64,000 nt of DNA from Drosophila persimilis. Its lineage: Eukaryota; Arthropoda; Insecta; Diptera; Drosophilidae. Where the stretch lies: positions 1,550,001 through 1,614,000 of the forward strand of contig NW_020825327.1 of assembly GCF_003286085.1 (NCBI RefSeq), read 5' to 3'. A program made the position numbers and the translations under genes. Under the pieces are notes generated by a model, which was not told the DNA's origin, did no database searches, and saw only the letters and a program-made list of their open reading frames with translations. Below are positions 29,601 through 38,600 of the stretch, piece after piece (the stretch's first letter is position 1; every line of letters starts with the position of its first letter).

Positions 29601-32600
29601 TTTTTTTACACCATTTTTATATATTTTTTAACGCACAGAACTAATCTCAATATAAGTATATACATATGTATATTCTTGATCTCATTGTACTATATAGGTC
29701 GATATAGCCATGTCTGACTGTCTGCAACCTAGTCCCTCAGTTTTAAAGTGTCGCAATAAACAAAACTGGGCAATAACTATTATCAGCAGAGATCCTTTGT
29801 CAACGTCGGGTTCTTAATCTGACCTTTTTAAAAAATCTGTTAAATAACGAAAAATTTGTTTTTATTCTATTTCAACGAAATTTTGTATATAAGTTTTCTT
29901 TGATGAATATGCAAATCATTTGTCAGAATCGGCCGGATTAGTCCACTAAATCATAAGTACTATAGCTATCAAAAAACATATATGAAAACATTTTTTTATT
30001 AAGTAATTTAACCAAATTTGATAAAAATAAGAGCATTTTATCATTAAACTAAATCGAAACGTTCGGTCAAAAAAGCAGTCTGAAGAAGTTAAGCTGACCG
30101 AGACCGTGGCACAATGTGTGAAATAACCAAACTAGCAGGTTTATATATGAGGTATTTTATATAACATACATCGGTTTTTACTGAAACGCGGAAAGCGTTG
30201 CCTACTTTATACCTGGCAATCAGTCAGTATATGCAATTGAATGAGTGTATTTTCTGTCCAGACATCTGTTATCTGTCACTGTTACAAGTGCATTTCAAGA
30301 CTTCGCCCCGCCCCTTTCCGCTCCCACTAAAATCGAATATCTGTGGCATCCATGATTTTAATGATACGAGAAAACCAGAAACGCAATATCGTAGAGAATG
30401 ACTATCTTCTAGACTGCAGAATATTATAGCCCGAATGAAGAAAACAAACTTATTGTCTCTCGTTCTGTATCTCTCTAACACACACGTTTCATGGTCGGCT
30501 TTGCCTATCGCTTAAAATGAGCGCCTAAATCTCAGAGACTATAAGAGCTAGAGCAACCAATTTTGGTATCCACACTTCTGTTAGATTTCAATGTTACAAA
30601 TGCATTTCAAATTTTCGCCCCACTGACTTTCGCCCCAACAAAGGTCGAAAATCTGTGGCATCCACAATTTTGAACAAACACACAGTCATAGAGAATGACC
30701 ATATCTACCAGATTGCCGAATTAGATTAGATCGGATCATTATTATAACCAAAAGGAAAAATCAATTTGCAGTGACTACGCATCGCCAGACGACACATTCT
30801 GACTGATTTTCTGTGTCTCTCCCACGCACTCTTTGTCGTGTCGTTCAATGTTTGCGAAGTCAGGCGGAGGAGAGCCGTTCTGACTAAGTATCGTGAGGCT
30901 TTGAAGTTTTTAAAGAGAGGTTGGCGGCAGACGGTGCTGTATGAGGCATCGGAGAATCAGCAATAGCCGGCTCTCGGAGAGATTCTTGCTTATCGCAATT
31001 TGATGTTAAATTTTTTTTTGGTAGCCGTAGAGGGCGGACTTTGCAGTTCAAATCAAAGTTGCGCTCTCTACATCTTTTCAGTAAAAGTGAATGAATATTA
31101 AAAAAAATTGCATGTTTAGTTAAAACTACAACGTGGTACAAAATTGTCTGAGGAAGAACAGGGAAGGATCAAAAGAATGAAATTAGCCGGCATGAAAACT
31201 GATCGAATAGCTTCGCTAATGAATCGACATCGAAATTTTATTTCAAAATTTTGAATAAATCCAGACGGCTACCGCATAAATTGTCGGCTTGGCCCAGTAT
31301 CAGACATAAGAAAATAGACAGAACGGCAGTTTGCAACTGAAGAATTAATAAGCTTCAACAAAATCAAGGCAAAACATGGATTACCAATCCCCAGGCAACT
31401 TGTGACCCGCTCGTCACTGACGAAACAGAAAAAGACCTTGCAGACACGGTCTCTCACTGAGCAGAACACTTTTTGTCTCTTCGCTTCTGTTATGTGTTTT
31501 GTGTTTTCGGTTGAGCCCGACACACAATAGTGTCTCAGAATAACAGCTTAGCCAGACACTTTTGATCCAGGGTTCCAGGGTTTCGGTTGCCCCAGGTTCG
31601 TCACATTTCCTACAACTGTCTCTGTTTGTGATGCCCGTTAATATTCCCACTAATAATCAGCAGTCCTTCCGTGGTAGGTGCAGCAGGTAGTATCTGAGTT
31701 TGTCATTGCGGTCCTTGCACATGATTTTCGAGGTTCTGCAGGCGGTGGTACTCCTCCACCTACTTTCGGTTTGTGATCCGGACTGCTTTTTTAGATCGCT
31801 TTGCAGCGTTCTAAGGGAGACAGGCACGTTCTCGGTTCTCGTATTCGCCAGCCCGACGCCTTCCTTAGCTAGTACGTCCGCCGTCTCGTTTCCTTCGATG
31901 CCGTGGTGGCTGGGAATCCAGTAGATCCGCACTGACTTTGTCGTGCTTAGGGTATTTAGTACCTCTCTGCTCGCCAAGACATTTCTGGAACTGACTGCGG
32001 ACGACTGCATGGATCTTATCGCCGCTTGGCTGTCTACGAATAGGTTGACCGCATCGTGTGCTCTTTCAGTGAGCAGAGCGACCTTATCTCAGGGTCTGTA
32101 CAATATAGGCCCGCTCCTACTCCTCCGTCCATCTTGGAGCCGTCCGTATATATATTGAGTTGCTCCGTTTGGGCTCTTCCGATTTTCCAGTCTTCAGGTT
32201 CCAAAGATGCAGTTGTTTTTACGTCGAGGCATGTTTGGGGGGTCATGTAATCAGTTGATCTGTTCATTTCCCTTCCAATTGAACAATGCCCGTATTCTTA
32301 AGGCGACATATTTCCTGAAGCGATGAGGCGTTGTGCTGCGTTTCCTGCAGTCAGACGGGCGTGGATGTCTAGGGTTTCGAGTGCTTTTTTTGGGGTTGAC
32401 CTCAGCGCCCCTGTAATACAGAGCAAAGCCTGTCGCTGAGTCCTTTCCATAAGCTTATGATACGTTTTCTTTCCAGTAGCTTGCCACCACACTAAGACTC
32501 CACACAGCAGAGTTGGTTGCACCACCGAGATGTAAGCCCAATGCATCAGAGCCGGAGACAGGCCCCATGTGCTGCTGAGCATCTTCTTGGATGCGTAAAG

Positions 32601-35600
32601 CGCAATGGTGGCCTTCTTCACCCTTTCCAATACATTGGGTTTCCATGCCAGTTTACTATCCAGTACTGTGCCCAGGTATTTGACTTGTGTTTTTGGGGCT
32701 AGCCTAGTTTGATTGATCTTAGGGGGGGTCCATATCGGTAACTTGTACCTCTTGGTAAAGAGGATGAGGTCCGTGTTGTCCGCGTTGATACTGAGTCCTA
32801 CTTCTTCCGCCCACTCGCGTATCTCCCTGAGTGTACGTTCCGTTAGTGAGCTGAGGGTCGATGGGCAAACACCCGTAATAAGTATGCTTATGTCGTCCGC
32901 ATAAGCTGTTATTATTGGGGTCTTCCTTTCGTATCTCATTATGAGGTCGTCGACCACCAGATTCCACAGGAGGGGCGATAGGACTCCATCCTCGGGTGTG
33001 CCTCTGTGTGCCTCTTTTACCATGGAAGCGGTGCCCCACTCTGATTGCACCCGTCTGCAACTTAGGAGGTTCCTTATCCACAGGTTGATTGCTGGGTGTG
33101 TATTAGTCGCTACCAGGCGATTTGTTATTGCTTTTGTAGCCACGTTGTTAAATGCTCCGGAGATGTCCACGAATACTCCCAGTGCATACTTTTTATGGTG
33201 AAGGGCTTTCTCAATGGTAGCTACTACCGAGTGTAGTGCGGTCTCCACCGATTTCCCTTTAGTATAGGCGTGCTGGTTGGTTGACATCAGTCCCCCTACC
33301 TCATTCCTGATGTGTAAGTACAGCAGCTTTTCTAGTGTTTTAAATATAAAGGAGGTAAGGCTTATCGGTCTATAGTCCTTGGGACTCGCATGGCTGCACT
33401 TTCCTGCCTTTGGGAAGAAGACAACTCTCGAGGTTCTCCATTGGATAGGGATATACCCAGTACTTATACAAGCTGTGAGTATTGCGGAGAGCCATGGGGT
33501 AATCGCCTCTTTGGTCACCTGCATCATGGCTGGGAATACCCCGTCAAGTCTTGGTGCTTTTGTGCCCGCAAAGGAGTCTATTGCCCAGTGGATTCGCTTA
33601 GTGGTTAACAGATCTGTTGGGGGGTGTTGTTCCTCGGTTGCTAGGTCCTGGTGCTCTTTGGCATCAGCGACCTCGGTGCAACCAGGGAAATGTTCCTCCA
33701 TTAGTGCTGTTAGGGCTTCGTCACTGCCCTCTGTCCACTGTCCATAATCTAGCTTTAATTGGCTTTGTATGGTAGGCTGCTTAGAGAGCAGCTTCCGAAG
33801 CCGTGCGGTTTCTGGTACTTTCTCGATGTTGGAGCAGAAGGTCCTCCACGGGTTCCGTCGTGCTTTGCGTATTTCCTTCTTTTAGCACTCAGGAGTCTGA
33901 TTCCTCATAGACGATCCCTTCGTTCGCTTGTTTGGCGATCTTAACGAATTCCTTGAGGTTGTCCCTTTGAAGAGAGAGATCCCGGCTCCACCAGAGTGGC
34001 TTGGACCTCTTCTTCGTCCTCGAGGGTTTGGACGATGTGTGGTAGGCGTCCAGTAACGCGTTGGATAGGGTCTCCAGAGACTTCTCTATGTCCTTCGCGG
34101 AATTCACTGTGCCCGGACTCGCGAGCTTCGAAGTAACTGTCTTTTTAAACTTTTCCCTGTTTGTATTCCGGGGGTTTCTATAGACTGTAACCTTCGAAGA
34201 ATGTTTGAAGTCGCACTTAAACTGAATGTACTTGTGATCTGAGAAGGAGGGTCTTTCGAGGACCCTCCAGCTTGATACCGTAGTACTGTTTCCCGTTGCA
34301 AGTGTTAGGTCTAGCACGTTGGATGAGGTCGGACCTACGAGTGACTCACCTCTATCATTGATGTCGGTGCTTCCCCACACATTGTGGTGGGCATTGGCAT
34401 CCGTCCCGATGACGAGCTGATAGTTTTTGGTGCCGGCTTCTGTCACCAGGCTCCAGAGTTCGTCGGGTGGTGCGGGTCTGTCGTGAGCCATGTAGCAGGA
34501 AGCCACCAGAAGGCGCTTTTCCTCACTTTCCAGCATCACAACCGTCAGGTCATCCGTGCTGTAATGAGGCATAAGGTAAGCATGGATTCCCTTTCGTACG
34601 CGTACGACGGTTCTGTTCCTGCTTACCGATGTTGTGTAGAACAGGTTGTGATTTGAGGACTTTAGTCCGGCCACTGAATTGCCTGTCGCAATCCAGGGCT
34701 CCTGGACTAGAGCTATGTCGGCGAGCCCTTGCTCCATGGCGATGAGGAGCTCCGCCGACGCTACCTTGCTTTTATGCAAGTTGAGCTGCAGCACACTCAG
34801 CATGGGTGGCTGGCTCACTTGCATCCGACGGGTTGACTACTAACGTCAGGTCACCGACTTCCTCGACTTCGTCCTCAAGCGCAAGACCCTGGGCGGCCTC
34901 CACGATGGACTCGAGACCTAAGTCCTTTTCTACCTCGCCTACCTGCAGGGTATGCGCGTCCTTGTCCTCAGGGTGGCGCTTTTTGAGGCGCAGGTAGACG
35001 CTACCCATGCCCTACGCCATCTTCCCGAACTTGGGATACAGCAGGTCCTCTGCCTCCTTGTTTATTTGGAGGATCACACATTGGCCCCCCTCGTTGGGTA
35101 GTGGGCTACCAATGTGTAGGATCCTCCAATCGGTCGTTGGCACGTCCGCGTTTTGCCGCTGAAGGAGCTCCAGCGCTCGGTCCCCCTGGATTGTGATGGG
35201 GAAGAGTACCTTCGCCTTAGGCTTGGACGGGATAAGCTCCCGGTGCACAACTTCCAGCTTGGCCCCCTCCCACATCGCCTCCAGTTGGCAGACCGTACGC
35301 GTCAGCCACCTTAGGGTTGGATCGTCGTTGCACTTTAGGATCTTAACCCCATTTAGCCACCCAGCACCATCGAACATGGGCATAGGGGCCGCGGGGTCTT
35401 CTTCCATGTGTGCAAACAGTGCGTCGACGAGACGCGCGTGCACAAGCTCCCACTGTGCCGCTGACATCTTGCCGTTTTCCTCGCTCCGGTCGATGAGTGC
35501 CACGATCAAATGTCGTTTGGTCACATCGCTGACCTTCGCTTTCGGTTTCGATGGCTTCTTGGCCACTTTCGGTGAAGGGGCTGCACTCTTGGGCCCGCGT

Positions 35601-38600
35601 TGCCGCTTGCTCGCCGGAATGTCTTTAATGGCACTCTCAGTCGAGCGTTGCCTCTTGGTGGCCATCATCTCCTCCACCTTATTGCCATATTCGCCATTCG
35701 ACGCCCTCATCTGTAGCATCTGGGCGTAATGTAGTCGGCCCTCCTCTACTCGCTGCTCGGCCCAGGCTAGCTTGACCTTCTCCTGGGAGATGTCTGCTTT
35801 ACCTTGCAGCCGGCTTTTGATATTGAGGGCCGCTTTGTATTGTGCTTTGGCCTTCATCCCCTCCTTGGAACGCTTCGGCCCTTCCCTACGCAGGGAGCTC
35901 CGTCCTGCTCAGAGAGAGCACGCTCTCCAGATCCGTGTCTGTGTCGACTACGGCAACTGTGCGGCTCAACTTGCAGGCTGCGGAGTGAGTTGTTTTTGTT
36001 GTTGTTGTTGTGGCAGTAGCTTTACAACTGACTTGGCCTGCTCCCGCCAAGTCTGAGTTGGGACCGCTGGCGACACGCAGAGAGGATTGCTCCTCCCCGT
36101 GCCCGCCGGTGATAGCAGTCACGCTTCCCACCGACGTTTGGGTTGACATCCCAGCCCGTGCTTGATCCTTCTTCGCCTCCATAGTTGGCCCGAGGGTCGA
36201 TACTGGTTAATATTTTTCGGGGGGACCACCCCCTAGCGTTTTAGGCCTGACCGCCAGGCCCCTCTAGCCATGCCCCGGGTCAGTTTCCCCGACTTTGAAT
36301 CGTGAAGACGCCGGACCATAGCCTTAGCTAGACACTGCATTACCCCGGACAGAGCAAGCGACAGTGCATTACCCTTGTGCGGGGTAATGCAGTGTCCATT
36401 GCCCAGCCGGCACCCTCGTGTAGGGTTCAGCTAGAGGATTTTCGCCAGCCGTTCACAGAAAAAGTGTCTTTAGATGAGCAGAGCCTAAAAAGTGTCTGTG
36501 TAAAGTGTTTCTAGTTTTTTTTTTCGTGTATATGTTTTTTTATTCATGTTTTCCGTATCATTTGGGTTATTGTATTGTAATATGTATACTTATTTGCAAT
36601 TTTTCTTCATACTGAAGAGACATGGATATGGATGTATGTACATATAGTGGGGAGCAAAAGTGAGTACATACCCATAATCACTGACTTTCGCCTCCCATAA
36701 CAGGCAAACGAATAAAGCCAAACAACCCAAATTTGTTCACCATATAAATACTTGTATTCTTAACAAATAAGCAATAATTACAAGAACGAGTAAAAATTTT
36801 TCAAAGAATGAAAAGTAAAAAACCAAAACAACTCGCATGTACTCGGTTTTGCACTTTTTCATAAAAATTAAAGTAAATCATAATATTAACATTTTGTGCA
36901 TAGACCCATATTAGATATTACTTTTTTAATAAGGTTTGGAATGTTCTCCATCAAATTCCCAAAAATATCTTTTGGAACACGATTGCATTCCGCATCTATA
37001 CATCCCCAGAGATCGCCTTGGTTAGATGGCGCTGATTCGTAGTGCTCAAGCCGTCGTTTCACGATTGACCGTAGGTTTTCAATCGGATTAAGTTCGGTTC
37101 TTTGAGATAACCACTCCAGCAATTTAAAATTTTTATTAACCAGTCATTCTCGAAAAATTTTCCCAATTTGCTTAGTTAGTTAAGTTAAACTTAGTTAAAC
37201 TCGGGATAAATACATTTCTCCGGAAAATGAAGAAGTAGGGTTGTAGAAGTTGTAAATAGTTCTCTCTGAACTGAATAACATACATTTTTTGTAGAGGACC
37301 AACGTGCTACCATGTAAAGCAACTTCAGACCATAATATTTCATAATATTCCTTATTATGGGGAACAAATTTGGTTTGTTTGGCCTTATTCGTTTGCCTGT
37401 TATGGGAGGCGAAAGTCAGTGAGTATGTACTCACCTTTGCAGCCCACTGTACATATAACATAACATATTAAAAATTAATATTTCAGACTAGTGCAATAGC
37501 AGAGCCTTGCTCAAGCAGGTCAAGCGCGACAACTACTTAAACGTATTTCCGACGACAAAACCAAAAATAACAAACAATTTTAATGTATTTTCAAAAAGAA
37601 AATTTTAGCGCAGGGTGTAGCTTTGTGGTCCTTTGACAAGGATATGCAATAATATTGGCGAACATTCTAACACAGAAGCCGTAAATTCCTGTTGAGTTTT
37701 ATTTTAAGCGAAAAAAATAAAAATCATAGATATCAAGAATAATGATTATGTCTATGTTTTATCAAATTTCTCAAAAATAATGATTATCTGTGAAGAAAAT
37801 CGTAAAAAATTTAAATATGTTCATTACCAAGTAATTTTTGTTATATAACTTATAATGATTACGGTCCCTGCGAAAAGGCTTATAAAGTTTTTAAATTCAG
37901 CATGTTTTCCACTAAACTTGGGGAGATTCATTTTAGGCTACTCCTATCCCTCCTCTGTATTCGCTGAGTTTCGGGTTCTTTAAGTGCAGACATGTACAGA
38001 GCCTTTGTGGTAACACACATATCATCGACCGATGCTCGTAGATCGTTGTTGGGATTTAAACAATCCACCTCTGCCTGTATATCCATCAACTTTTCACAAT
38101 AATTTTCGATCAGCCCGAGTCTGCATTTAATTTGAAGAGAGTCGAACGAAATAGTTTTTTCCTCAACGGCCGTTCGCACACGCCTTAGATCGCCCATCGC
38201 CCTATCGTGTCTTTGCATTGCTGTTGCTAACTTTTGCAGGACTTTTGGACCCCCTCCTTCTTTCGAACCTCCTTCCCTGGTAACAATTTCCCTTTCCTTT
38301 TCACTCATTCTGCCGCTTTCTCTTAATTCAAGAGGGTCGGAAATGAATGCACTGGGTTTAGACAATGGCTAACCGAAATACTGTAGGGTATGCAAAAAAC
38401 TATAAAAGAACGCGAAATTTCCACAAAAATCTGTATCGGCTTCAATAGATAAATGGTCAACGGCAGCAACGGAAAAGTTGACAATTATCATGCCAATGTA
38501 CACATCAAATGTTTTCCAAAAAACTATGTATCGGCATCAAAGGGTTAACGCAGCGAAACAAACACAAATTATGTTGCCAATGCACACAACCAAACGCAGC

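Larger units (their letters stand above)
31530..36451 (-). mobile_element. LOA-like non-LTR retrotransposon LOA1, near full length
   Basis: A minus-strand element of about 4.9 kb. It has a GC-rich 5' UTR with a candidate HDV-like ribozyme (5' end predicted at 36451), ORF1, and an ORF2 with endonuclease, RT (YADD) and RNase H. Both ORFs carry frameshifts or stops. The 3' end is set only roughly because no clear A-tail or target duplication was found. It sits inside Polr3A intron 3, antisense to the gene. Confidence 0.75.
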
